Positions 16,838-24,850 of a stretch of 64,000 nucleotides of DNA are shown one piece after another. Source of the DNA: Rubripirellula lacrimiformis. Lineage in GTDB: Bacteria; Planctomycetota; Planctomycetia; Pirellulales; Pirellulaceae. The stretch's first letter is position 1. Every line of letters starts with the position of its first letter. The position numbers and the translations under genes are program-made. Location: contig NZ_CP036525.1 in NCBI RefSeq assembly GCF_007741535.1, forward strand, positions 1,550,001 through 1,614,000, given 5' to 3'. Under the pieces are notes generated by a model, which searched no databases, had not been told where the DNA came from, and saw nothing but the letters and a program-made list of their open reading frames with translations.

Positions 16838-18733
16838 ATGCACGCCCCCGGAAACCGCTGGACGATTTTGCTCGTCGTCGTCGCTGTTTTGACGACATTC
16901 GGATGCCGAGGTTCGAAGCCGTTTGGACGCTTTGTTCAAGTGACGCAAGAGCCACAGAATGGCGATATGTCTGTTGATCCGCCCCGCCAACGCCTGGCAA
17001 CCTCCAAATCTAGCGGTGATGTCGAAGTCACCGTGACGACTCGGGATGACGGAACTTTGCCGACCGATCGTTATGTCGCCGACCGTTCACGGACCCGGAA
17101 TTCGGCCGATGGATCGGCACGCGATCAAATCGCCCGCACTGAAACCAGTCGCCAAGGGCAAAACGGTCGACTGGCATCGAGCCAACAGATGCAGTCCGAG
17201 GCAAGCGAGATGCGAGTGCCGACCATGGACACAGGCAAAAATCCGGTCGCCGATCGAGTCGCCGCTGCGTCCCCCCCAGCCAAGCAAAACTCCGACGGCA
17301 AACCCGGTTCCCCATCGACGGATGCCCAAATCAGCGATCAAACCAAACAGGTCGCCTACCAACTGGACAGTGGCAAACAGCCAAAGTCGGAACCGTCCAA
17401 CCGGGCTGCGATCGAATCTGCTGCGCAGGATCATTCGGATCTGATGGCCGCCTTTAGCGACTATCCCCCCGAGGTCCAACGCGAAGCATTGCGGCGGCTC
17501 GTCGCCGCAACCGCTCGCACCGCCCAAGAAACTTCGCAGCCCGATTCACTGCACTCTGCACTGACTCGAAAACTGGACAGCCTTCCAGTGCTGCCCGCGG
17601 CGCTGACCGAGCGTCCCGAAGAAGTGCCCGTTCGATTGGCTTCATCCGACCAGCGTGCCGGACGACAAACGGACGCCCATCAACCCACATCGATGTCCCT
17701 GTCAGACGAACCGAGTTCCGCTGGCAAGACGGCACCGGTTGCGTCAGTGGCCGCCATCGTTGCGGACGACGATCACGATCATCCCGCCGGTGGTCATCCC
17801 GTCACCGACGGTGAAGCGGCGAAGCCAGAATCAGGCGTGGTGCAATCGATCGCCGACGCCCCGGCGAAGACTCAGGAGCCTGTGCAGACGGTTTCTGCGT
17901 CAAGCCAAGCCAGCGAAGGCAGTCAAATCGCACAGGCATCGGTGCCCGCGGATACCGAAAATTCGGATCCCGCGTCCAAGGACGCCCACGCGACCGCCGC
18001 TACGCCGACGCCTGCGGCTTCCTCGGCTAGCCAGGGAACCGATTCGATGTACGCCACGTTGGTCAAACGACTGTCGCAGGCACCGCCGGGCGAAACCGAA
18101 TCTCAGCGATCCAGTCGGATGATCAAACTGCGCCACTTGATGGTGCTGTCCGGGGACCTCGATTCGGCCGTCCAGAAGATCGAAGGCATGTCGGAATCCG
18201 AGCAAGAATTTTTGCGTCACCAATTGTTGGGATTGTGGACCATGGTCGATCCCGATGGGCATCCGGTTCCCAGTCGCCGGATCACCACTGCCCTGCCCCA
18301 ACTTCGCGAAGCCACCAAATTCGCGGCCGCAGCAACCGATTCGTTGGAAGTCCGGTCGCTGGCGTTCTGTACCGAAATCGAATCCTACGGCCAAATCAAA
18401 CGCTTCCAAAGCAATCGTTTTTCCGCGGGCCAGCAGGTCATTCTGTACTGCGAAATCGAAAACTTTTCGGTCAACAAGAACAGCGACGGATTCGAAACTC
18501 ACCTACAGGGCAGCTATGACGTCTACAACGCGGCCAACGAAAAGGTGGTCAGCCAGCTGTTGCCGGCTGATAAACAGGTTTCGGCAAACTACTTGCGAGA
18601 CTATTTCATCGCCTACCAAATGCACCTGCCAAACCAGTTGGCCACCGGCGCCTATCGGTTGCAGTTGACGATGGAAGATGTCAACGGCAAGAAATACGGC
18701 CAAACCAGCATCCAGTTCGAAATCAAGCAATAG
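16838..18733 (+). CDS. Exported lipoprotein-like planctomycete protein
   Basis: 631 residues from ATG 16838, preceded by GAGG 6 bases upstream. ATG 16820 and GTG 16775 are alternatives. The N-terminus has a hydrophobic stretch ILLVVVAVLTTF followed by GCRGSKP, so it may be a lipoprotein with an unusual lipobox. Residues about 40-440 are Ser/Ala/Asp/Gln-rich and low in hydrophobics, probably a long disordered spacer. The last 200 or so residues form a compact domain beginning near LRHLMVLSGDLDSAVQKI and ending YGQTSIQFEIKQ. This includes VILYCEIENFSVNKNSDGFE, probably a beta-sandwich. Function unknown; the domain may be exposed on the periplasmic or outer surface. Confidence 0.7.
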   Translation: MHAPGNRWTILLVVVAVLTTFGCRGSKPFGRFVQVTQEPQNGDMSVDPPRQRLATSKSSGDVEVTVTTRDDGTLPTDRYVADRSRTRNSADGSARDQIARTETSRQGQNGRLASSQQMQSEASEMRVPTMDTGKNPVADRVAAASPPAKQNSDGKPGSPSTDAQISDQTKQVAYQLDSGKQPKSEPSNRAAIESAAQDHSDLMAAFSDYPPEVQREALRRLVAATARTAQETSQPDSLHSALTRKLDSLPVLPAALTERPEEVPVRLASSDQRAGRQTDAHQPTSMSLSDEPSSAGKTAPVASVAAIVADDDHDHPAGGHPVTDGEAAKPESGVVQSIADAPAKTQEPVQTVSASSQASEGSQIAQASVPADTENSDPASKDAHATAATPTPAASSASQGTDSMYATLVKRLSQAPPGETESQRSSRMIKLRHLMVLSGDLDSAVQKIEGMSESEQEFLRHQLLGLWTMVDPDGHPVPSRRITTALPQLREATKFAAAATDSLEVRSLAFCTEIESYGQIKRFQSNRFSAGQQVILYCEIENFSVNKNSDGFETHLQGSYDVYNAANEKVVSQLLPADKQVSANYLRDYFIAYQMHLPNQLATGAYRLQLTMEDVNGKKYGQTSIQFEIKQ

Positions 18734-19039
18734 CCGCGGTCTGGCCCAAGCGACGCGGTGATTTCGTTCGCCGTTGCGACGCAAGGTTCCCCCACGATTC
18801 CGAACGTTTTCGTCGATTGAATGAGCCGCCAGGCGATAGCCACGGTTTCGTCGCGCATGAACCGGGGCTATCGCCCAAACGGCTCACACTCAGATTTGTG
18901 AGCCGCGACGCGTGAGCGGCCGGGAATCCCCGTGAATGCCCATTGCCTCACGGCCAACGGCTTACCATTGCCGTTGAAAGTTCGACTGACTCAACAAACC
19001 GTTGACGACGTCCGCTACGAAAGCTGCCCGGGGATACTG
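18734..19039. other. Intergenic region holding repeats only
   Basis: Apart from the two palindromic elements listed separately, no gene with a family signature or ribosome binding site was found. Confidence 0.5.
18823..18958. repeat. Inverted repeat next to a family A palindromic repeat
   Basis: The first element has arms TGAGCCG-x3-GGCGATAGCC (18823-18842) and GGGCTATCGCC-x4-CGGCTCA (about 18865-18886). At 18898 starts a family A copy, TGAGCCGCGACGCGTGAGCG then GCCGGGAATCCC. Both lie between the lipoprotein and thpR, which converge. Confidence 0.7.
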
Positions 19040-19612
19040 CTAGCCGAGGTCGATCGTGTCCAGGACGTGATAGCTGGGGCCTTTCTTGTCCAGAAAACTG
19101 CCGATCAAGTGGACTTCGTCGATTCCCATCATGCCCAATTGGGTCGTTTCATGATCGCGGATACGCTGGACGACCGCCTCGCTAGCCCGACGGCTGCCGC
19201 CTTTGGTGCGTCCCAGGGTAAGGTGGGGGACGTAGTCGCGTGGTTCGCGTTTGAATCCCAATTCGGCCAGGTCCAGTTCCAAGGTTTCGACGATTTTGGT
19301 CAGCGATCCGCTGGGGTCTTCGATGCCGCTGACGATCGCACGTGGACGATCCATCGATGGCAGAGCGGTGGTCCCACCAAAATGCAAGTCGAATGGCTCG
19401 AATTCCTCGACCACGCCTCGGATGGCGTCGCAAATGCGTGGGACTTCCACATTTTCCACTTCACCGAGAAACTTAAGCGTCAGGTGAAGATTGTCGGTGG
19501 GCACCCACTTGATCCCGTCGTCGGGTTCTTTGAGCCGACCGATCAATCGGATAGCAGCTTTGGAAACTTCGCGGTTAAGCGGGATGGCGATAAATGAACG
19601 TATGGTTTGCAT
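19040..19612 (-). CDS. thpR: RNA 2',3'-cyclic phosphodiesterase
   Basis: 190 residues from ATG 19612; an in-frame TTG at 19630 is less likely. The 2H phosphoesterase fold is shown by two H-x-T-L motifs, NLHLTLKFLG (about 40-49) and PHLTLGRTK (about 130-138), in the correct spacing. These enzymes hydrolyse 2',3'-cyclic phosphates on RNA, linked to tRNA ligase chemistry in vitro. The length is normal. The start codon overlaps that of the divergent YheT-like gene, so each promoter must lie inside the other coding sequence. Confidence 0.95.
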   Translation of the reverse strand: MQTIRSFIAIPLNREVSKAAIRLIGRLKEPDDGIKWVPTDNLHLTLKFLGEVENVEVPRICDAIRGVVEEFEPFDLHFGGTTALPSMDRPRAIVSGIEDPSGSLTKIVETLELDLAELGFKREPRDYVPHLTLGRTKGGSRRASEAVVQRIRDHETTQLGMMGIDEVHLIGSFLDKKGPSYHVLDTIDLG

Positions 19613-20675
19613 GGTGATGATCGTACACAAAAATCAGTCAACTTTTGATCCGCCATCCTTTCGTCCGCACCGATTTTTTCGAGGCGGGCATTTGCAGACG
19701 ATCGCTACGATCGGGCGCGATCCAAGTATTCAGTTAACGCCGACGGCGATCCGGGTTTCGGTTTCCGATGGCGACTGGATCGTCTTGCACGAGGATCTGC
19801 CGGTGGTGGATCCCTCGAAAAACGATCTGCCGCAGGCGGCGACCGACGGACAGCCATCGGTATTGTTGGTGCACGGGCTGACCGGATGCCATCAAGCCCC
19901 GTACATGATCCGATTAGCCGATCGGTACACCCGGATGGGGATGCGAGTGTTCCGGATGGACATGCGTGGGTTTGGTTCGGCGGTTGATTGGAGCGCAAAT
20001 TTATCGCATGCCGGCCGCAGCGACGATTGTCGGGCGGCGCTCGATGCGATCGCCCAACGTGTGACCGGCGGGCCGATGTACGCCGTCGGGGTGTCGCTGG
20101 GGGCCGGACAATTGCTTCGCATGGCGGGCCGAATCGGGGCGGGACTGGATTCGCGTCCGGATTGGGGCGATCGGTTTGCCGGGCTGGCCGCGGTTTCGCC
20201 TCCCTTGGATCTAGCGCGATGCAGCCAGAACATGCAGCGATGGTCGCGGCGAATCTACAACCGATACTTCATCCGGTCGTTGCTAGCACGGATACCGCCG
20301 GGAGTCCGCCGGCGTGAGGATTTTGCCCTCTGCAACGCTGGCCGCCGCCCACGAACCCTGCGGGAACTGGACGATCGCTTCACCGCTCCGCTGAGCGGAT
20401 TCAGCGGTGTGGACGACTACTATGCCCAGTCATCTTCGCTGGGCGTGGTCGGGCGGATCGAGGTGCCAACCCTGGTTTTGACGGCCGCCGATGATCCCAT
20501 CGTGCCGGTGGAATGTTTCACCGATGACCTTGGCATTTGGTCGCCGTCGACGCAATTGATCGTCACCCCACGTGGCGGACACGTGGGGTTCATTGATCAA
20601 GGCGGATCCAGTTGGATGGACGATGTGCTGGCCGGGTGGCTTGGTCACCTAAACGCAGGCAAAGTGTCCGGCTAA
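19611..20675 (+). CDS. Alpha/beta hydrolase, YheT family
   Basis: 354 residues from ATG 19611. ATG 19617 is also possible, and a longer extension to 19491 would lie entirely over thpR and is unlikely. The YheT-type N-terminus FRPHRFFRGGHLQTI fits the family's HxQT element. Next come VLLVHGLTGCH (oxyanion loop), the elbow YAVGVSLGAGQ with the Ser nucleophile at about residue 164, the acid Asp in LTAADDPIVP, and the catalytic His in TPRGGHVGF. Such proteins are probably esterases or lipases, substrate unknown. The C-terminus lies 3 bases from the convergent ferredoxin gene. Confidence 0.88.
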   Translation: MVMIVHKNQSTFDPPSFRPHRFFRGGHLQTIATIGRDPSIQLTPTAIRVSVSDGDWIVLHEDLPVVDPSKNDLPQAATDGQPSVLLVHGLTGCHQAPYMIRLADRYTRMGMRVFRMDMRGFGSAVDWSANLSHAGRSDDCRAALDAIAQRVTGGPMYAVGVSLGAGQLLRMAGRIGAGLDSRPDWGDRFAGLAAVSPPLDLARCSQNMQRWSRRIYNRYFIRSLLARIPPGVRRREDFALCNAGRRPRTLRELDDRFTAPLSGFSGVDDYYAQSSSLGVVGRIEVPTLVLTAADDPIVPVECFTDDLGIWSPSTQLIVTPRGGHVGFIDQGGSSWMDDVLAGWLGHLNAGKVSG

Positions 20676-20678
20676 GTG

Positions 20679-21041
20679 TTACTTAGTGGTCCAAACCGGG
20701 GTGGGTTCGATCTCGTCGGCGACGGGGGACCCCATATCGGCTCGGCCGCTGCCTTCCAGTCGGCTGATGATTTCGACGGTCATGTCGCTATCGCAGGTCA
20801 ATTGGCAGCTCAGGCGAACACCCGGATCGCTGATTTCACGAACTCGCAACGTTTCTTTTTCGGCTTCGGTGATCTTGTCCGGTTCGCCTTCGACAAACTT
20901 GACTCGGCACGATGTGCAGCGAGAGTGACCTCCGCAGGCGTGCAGTTGATCGGTGCCGGCGTCTTCGGTCAGAGCTTTGACGAGCCGCTTTCCGGCGGGA
21001 ACATCGAACGATCCGATACCTTGAACAGTCAGTTTGGGCAT
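20679..21041 (-). CDS. 2Fe-2S ferredoxin
   Basis: 120 residues, ATG 21041 with AGGAA about 8-12 bases upstream. The plant-type cluster ligands are in HACGGHSRCTSC (three Cys at about 36, 42 and 45) and the fourth in RLSCQL (about 79). It is an electron carrier in the cytosol; the partner is unknown. A C-terminal extension of about 25 residues after the fold includes ADMGSPVADEIEP. The gene converges with the YheT-like hydrolase. Confidence 0.9.
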   Translation of the reverse strand: MPKLTVQGIGSFDVPAGKRLVKALTEDAGTDQLHACGGHSRCTSCRVKFVEGEPDKITEAEKETLRVREISDPGVRLSCQLTCDSDMTVEIISRLEGSGRADMGSPVADEIEPTPVWTTK

Positions 21042-21166
21042 GAATGAATTCCTGTGGGGGAGTACTAAGGGAAGCTATTTCGGTTTCCCATCCTAGCGAC
21101 GAATTGAAAAGGGCAAAGTGCCATCGAGGTTCGCATCGGACAGTGGTAGACTAGCGAATTGGCCCC

Positions 21167-21180
21167 GAACGCTAGCGTTC
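21167..21180. repeat. Perfect 14-bp palindrome in front of the SNF2 gene
   Basis: GAACGCTAGCGTTC is an exact palindrome in the 231-base space between ferredoxin and SNF2. It could be a repressor site, or an element of a repeat family. Confidence 0.5.
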
Positions 21181-21272
21181 ACTTCGGGCAAAATTTCCCG
21201 CAATCGACGCTCCCGACTTCGCAGGGGGGGTGATCGTTTCTGCGGTCATGACGACAAAATAGTTTTCTCACG

Positions 21273-24200
21273 GTGGAATTTCACGGTATGGATTTGATGT
21301 CCGACGACGCGATCAGTGCCTTCGGTTTGTTGGTGACTGAAGCGATCGAAAACCTCGTCGATTCGCACGATGGATCCTTGGACAAACGTGCCGCGATGCT
21401 GACGGTGGATTCGCCGACGTTTAGCAAAGACGGCGGGCAAATGGTTTTTGCCTTCAAGGTCAGTGGCAATCGCCAACCCCCGGTGGCCGCTTCGATCGAG
21501 ATTCAGCGGCAAGGTGCTGAAGAAGACGATCAAGAATTTGATTTTTCGCCGCTCGGCACGGCGCTCGACGCCCTGCCCCGCTGTCAATGCGATGGATTCA
21601 AAGCCGACCGGCACTGTTCTCACACGCTGGCGATTGCTTGGTGGCTGCAGGAGCAGATGGCTCGCCGCAGTGTGGCGGATGTGTTTGAATTCTTGGGCGA
21701 ATTGGAAGTCGATTCCGAGGCTGCTGGCCGCGAATTGGTCGGCGAATTGATGAAGATCGCCCGCGAGTCGGCGGTGACCGACCAGGGCAGCGAGGCGACG
21801 CGAATTCAGTGGCGGATCGGTCTGCCACAATCGCGTTACTATTGCCCGATCTCGATCACGCCCTACGAACAGCGGCCCAGGAAGAACGGAAAGGGATGGA
21901 CCAAGGGTAAGGAAACCCGCAGCTATGACCTGCTTCGCCGTGATTTCTCCGGTGATCCGATCGATGGCCGCGTCACCGCCCTGGTTGCCAAACCTAGCTA
22001 TTCGTTCGAAGAAGACCACTTTGGCGAATTTCGTGCTCTGCAAACCTTGGTCGGACACGACAGCGTTGCCTGGGACGATGGCGATGCGATGGCGGTCGCC
22101 GTCATGTCGGCCGAACTGTCGTTGACCCTAGACCCCGTCGAAATCGAAGACGACGGCGATGACGACAACGAAGCGCCAACAGAAAAAAAGACCAAGTTTC
22201 GCCCCAAACTGGTCGTGTCGGGGATCAAGATCGACCCCGAGGAATGTCAGGTGGTCTTTGGACATGCCAGCCCGGTCGATCCGATCGTTGTCCTGGCGGA
22301 CCAGAAATACAACCGGTTGGTGATCTGTACGCTGCGGGACCCTCGCGCGACCCGTTTGATTCAGTTTCTGCTGCGTGCCGATTTTTCGGAAACCCTGCTG
22401 GACGCCGAAGAGGCCGCCAAGTTTTCCGTCGGCAGCACGGTGGTCGATTCGTTGGTGCGAGTCGAATTGCCGCCGCAATTGGCCGGACCGATCGTTCCTG
22501 TCCACGCCGAACTGGTCCTGGAACTGCGTCCCCGTCCGGGCGCCGGACTGTGTTTGGCGCTGGCGATGTACGAGCCGCGTTTCCGCGAACTGGCCGTGCC
22601 GGGCAACCCGCCCGCCATCGTGTCCTGTTTGACCGAAGAAGGCCCCGTGCGGCTGGAACGGGATCTGGTCATGGAGAAACAGTCGGCCGACGCGGTGGTC
22701 GAACACTTTGAATTGAATCTGTTGTCCAGCGATGGCAACTATCGATGGGTCGCCACATCGGACGAAGCCGCCCTGGATCTGTTGGCATCGTTGTACCAAG
22801 GCGGCGAATTGACGCCGCGACTGATTTGGCCCGAAGGCGAATCGATCCGCGTCCGTGGCGAGATCACTCCGTCGGCGCTGCGAGTCCAGATCGACGACCG
22901 TCGTGACTGGTTCGGCCTGACCGGATCGGTCCAGTTGGATGGACGCGAAGTGCCGTTGGCTGAATTGTTGGCCGCCGTGCGAGACAACCGATCGTTGGTC
23001 CAAGTCGGCGATCGCGAATTCGCCAAAATCAGCGAAGCATTCCGCAAACGGTTGCAACAGTTGGGCGACACGGTCGTGGCCGAACGCGGTGCACTGAAGG
23101 TTGCCGATGCGGCCGTGCCGGCCGTCCAAGAATTGATCGGCGACGATGTGCCGATCGAAGCGACCGCGCGATGGCACGATTCGATTCGCCGGCTAGAGTC
23201 GTTGTCGGATTGGACTCCGGAAAAGCCCGTCGGATTGGACGCAACGCTGCGTGATTATCAATTGGAAGGTTATCAGTGGTTGGCACGGTTGGCGTCTTGG
23301 GGCGTCGGTGGTGTGCTGGCCGATGACATGGGGTTGGGGAAAACGGTCCAAACCTTGGGCGTGCTGTTGGACCGCGGTCCAGGCGGGCCGGCGTTGGTTG
23401 TTGCCCCGACCAGTGTGGGGGACAACTGGGTTCGCGAAACCGAGCGATTTTCGCCCGATTTGACGGCCCATCTGTATCGTGACAGCGACCGTGACAAACT
23501 GATCGAAGCGGCCACCGAAAACGATCTGATCGTTGTCAGTTACCAGTTGTTGCAGCGGGATGCCAAACGTTTTGCCAAACGAAGCTGGCACACGTTGGTG
23601 TTGGATGAGGCTCAGTTCATCAAAAACTCGCAAACCAAGACCTCGCAAGCGGTCCGGATGATCGACGCCGATTGGCGAATCGGATTGTCGGGAACCCCGC
23701 TGGAAAATCACCTCGGTGAATTGTGGAGTCTGTTTCGGACGCTTAGCCCCGGATTGTTGGGGTCTTGGGACCGGTTCCGCAACCGATTCGCCGATCCGAT
23801 TGAACGGCACAAAGATGACGAACGACGATTGTCATTGTCGCGGTTGGTTCGTCCATTCATCCTGCGTCGGACCAAGAACACGGTGTTGACGGAATTGCCG
23901 CCACGCACCGAAGTCACGTTGCAAGCCGAATTGAGCAAGCCCGAACGGCGCTTGTACGAAGACGCTCGCGTGGCCGCCTTGGCCGAACTGAGCAACACCG
24001 GTGGCGAAGATGGCCAAGCCGGTCAGCAACGCATTCGTACCTTGGCATGGCTGACTCGACTGCGGCAACTTTCCTGTCACCCGCGCTTGGTCGATAAAAC
24101 CTGGAAGAAGGGGTCTGCCAAATTGGACCTGTTCACGACGCTGGTGGACGAACTTCGCGAAGGCGATCACCGCGCCCTCGTGTTCAGCCAATTCGTCAAA

Positions 24201-24635
24201 CACTTGGGATTGGTCCGCGATGCGCTCGACGAACGGGGCATCACGTATCAATACCTCGATGGCGCCACGCCGGCCAAGGAACGACAACGACGTGTCGATG
24301 CGTTCCAAAATGGTGAGGGGGATCTGTTCCTGATTTCGCTGAAAGCCGGTGGTACCGGATTGAACCTGACCGCGGCCGACTATGTCATCCACTTGGATCC
24401 ATGGTGGAACCCCGCGGTGGAAGATCAGGCAACCGACCGTGCTCACCGTATCGGTCAAGAACGCCCGGTCACCGTGTACCGTTTGGTCGCCGAAAATACG
24501 ATCGAAGAACAGATCCTGGAACTGCACGCGGACAAGCGAGAGTTGGTGGCCGGAGTCCTGGATGGGACCGACCACGCAGCCCGTATGGAAACCAAGGAAC
24601 TGATCGAACTGATCCGCGAAGGCGTGTCAGGCTGA
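21273..24635 (+). CDS. SWIM zinc-finger SNF2-family helicase
   Basis: 1120 residues from GTG 21273; ATG at 21288 and 21297 are equally acceptable. A SWIM zinc-binding motif reads CQCDGFKADRHCSHTLA (C-x-C-x8-C-x-H) near residue 104. A long middle domain follows. The C-terminal half is the SNF2 ATPase with DYQLEGYQWLARLASWGVGG, Walker A DDMGLGKTVQTLG (about 685), VLDEAQFIKN (Walker B, DEAQ, about 777), GLSGTPLENHLGELWS, RLRQLSCHP, LVFSQFVKHL, LISLKAGGTGLNLTAADYV and the arginine finger QATDRAHRIGQ. It belongs with RapA/HepA-type ATP-driven DNA translocases that remodel nucleoprotein complexes. A basic C-terminal end is absent. Clearly intact. Confidence 0.95.
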   Translation: MEFHGMDLMSDDAISAFGLLVTEAIENLVDSHDGSLDKRAAMLTVDSPTFSKDGGQMVFAFKVSGNRQPPVAASIEIQRQGAEEDDQEFDFSPLGTALDALPRCQCDGFKADRHCSHTLAIAWWLQEQMARRSVADVFEFLGELEVDSEAAGRELVGELMKIARESAVTDQGSEATRIQWRIGLPQSRYYCPISITPYEQRPRKNGKGWTKGKETRSYDLLRRDFSGDPIDGRVTALVAKPSYSFEEDHFGEFRALQTLVGHDSVAWDDGDAMAVAVMSAELSLTLDPVEIEDDGDDDNEAPTEKKTKFRPKLVVSGIKIDPEECQVVFGHASPVDPIVVLADQKYNRLVICTLRDPRATRLIQFLLRADFSETLLDAEEAAKFSVGSTVVDSLVRVELPPQLAGPIVPVHAELVLELRPRPGAGLCLALAMYEPRFRELAVPGNPPAIVSCLTEEGPVRLERDLVMEKQSADAVVEHFELNLLSSDGNYRWVATSDEAALDLLASLYQGGELTPRLIWPEGESIRVRGEITPSALRVQIDDRRDWFGLTGSVQLDGREVPLAELLAAVRDNRSLVQVGDREFAKISEAFRKRLQQLGDTVVAERGALKVADAAVPAVQELIGDDVPIEATARWHDSIRRLESLSDWTPEKPVGLDATLRDYQLEGYQWLARLASWGVGGVLADDMGLGKTVQTLGVLLDRGPGGPALVVAPTSVGDNWVRETERFSPDLTAHLYRDSDRDKLIEAATENDLIVVSYQLLQRDAKRFAKRSWHTLVLDEAQFIKNSQTKTSQAVRMIDADWRIGLSGTPLENHLGELWSLFRTLSPGLLGSWDRFRNRFADPIERHKDDERRLSLSRLVRPFILRRTKNTVLTELPPRTEVTLQAELSKPERRLYEDARVAALAELSNTGGEDGQAGQQRIRTLAWLTRLRQLSCHPRLVDKTWKKGSAKLDLFTTLVDELREGDHRALVFSQFVKHLGLVRDALDERGITYQYLDGATPAKERQRRVDAFQNGEGDLFLISLKAGGTGLNLTAADYVIHLDPWWNPAVEDQATDRAHRIGQERPVTVYRLVAENTIEEQILELHADKRELVAGVLDGTDHAARMETKELIELIREGVSG

Positions 24636-24662
24636 TCGGCAAGATGATTGTGCGTTTTGTTT

Positions 24663-24741
24663 GTAGTACCGGCTGTAGCCGGAGTTTGTTGGCTGCCTGT
24701 GCTCGATTCGCCAGCCCGACACCGCCTAAAGGCGGTACTAC
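24663..24741. repeat. Nested inverted repeat
   Basis: Outer arms GTAGTACCG (24663-24671) and CGGTACTAC (24733-24741) pair exactly. Inside are two hairpins, GGCTGTAGCC and ACCGCCTAAAGGCGGT. The layout would form a three-way junction. It follows the SNF2 gene. Confidence 0.65.
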
Positions 24742-24850
24742 GAACGGAGCGAAATAGGGTTAAGGCAATCGGCGGCTTCGTCTAATTTGACTTTTTCGGT
24801 TCTTTCAGCGCGCACCTCGGGTCGTTCATCGCACTACCGTAGTAGATGCC

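Noticed and set aside
22128-23177. 349-codon frame opposite the SNF2 gene
   Set aside because: Antisense shadow with Gln/Arg/Phe bias.
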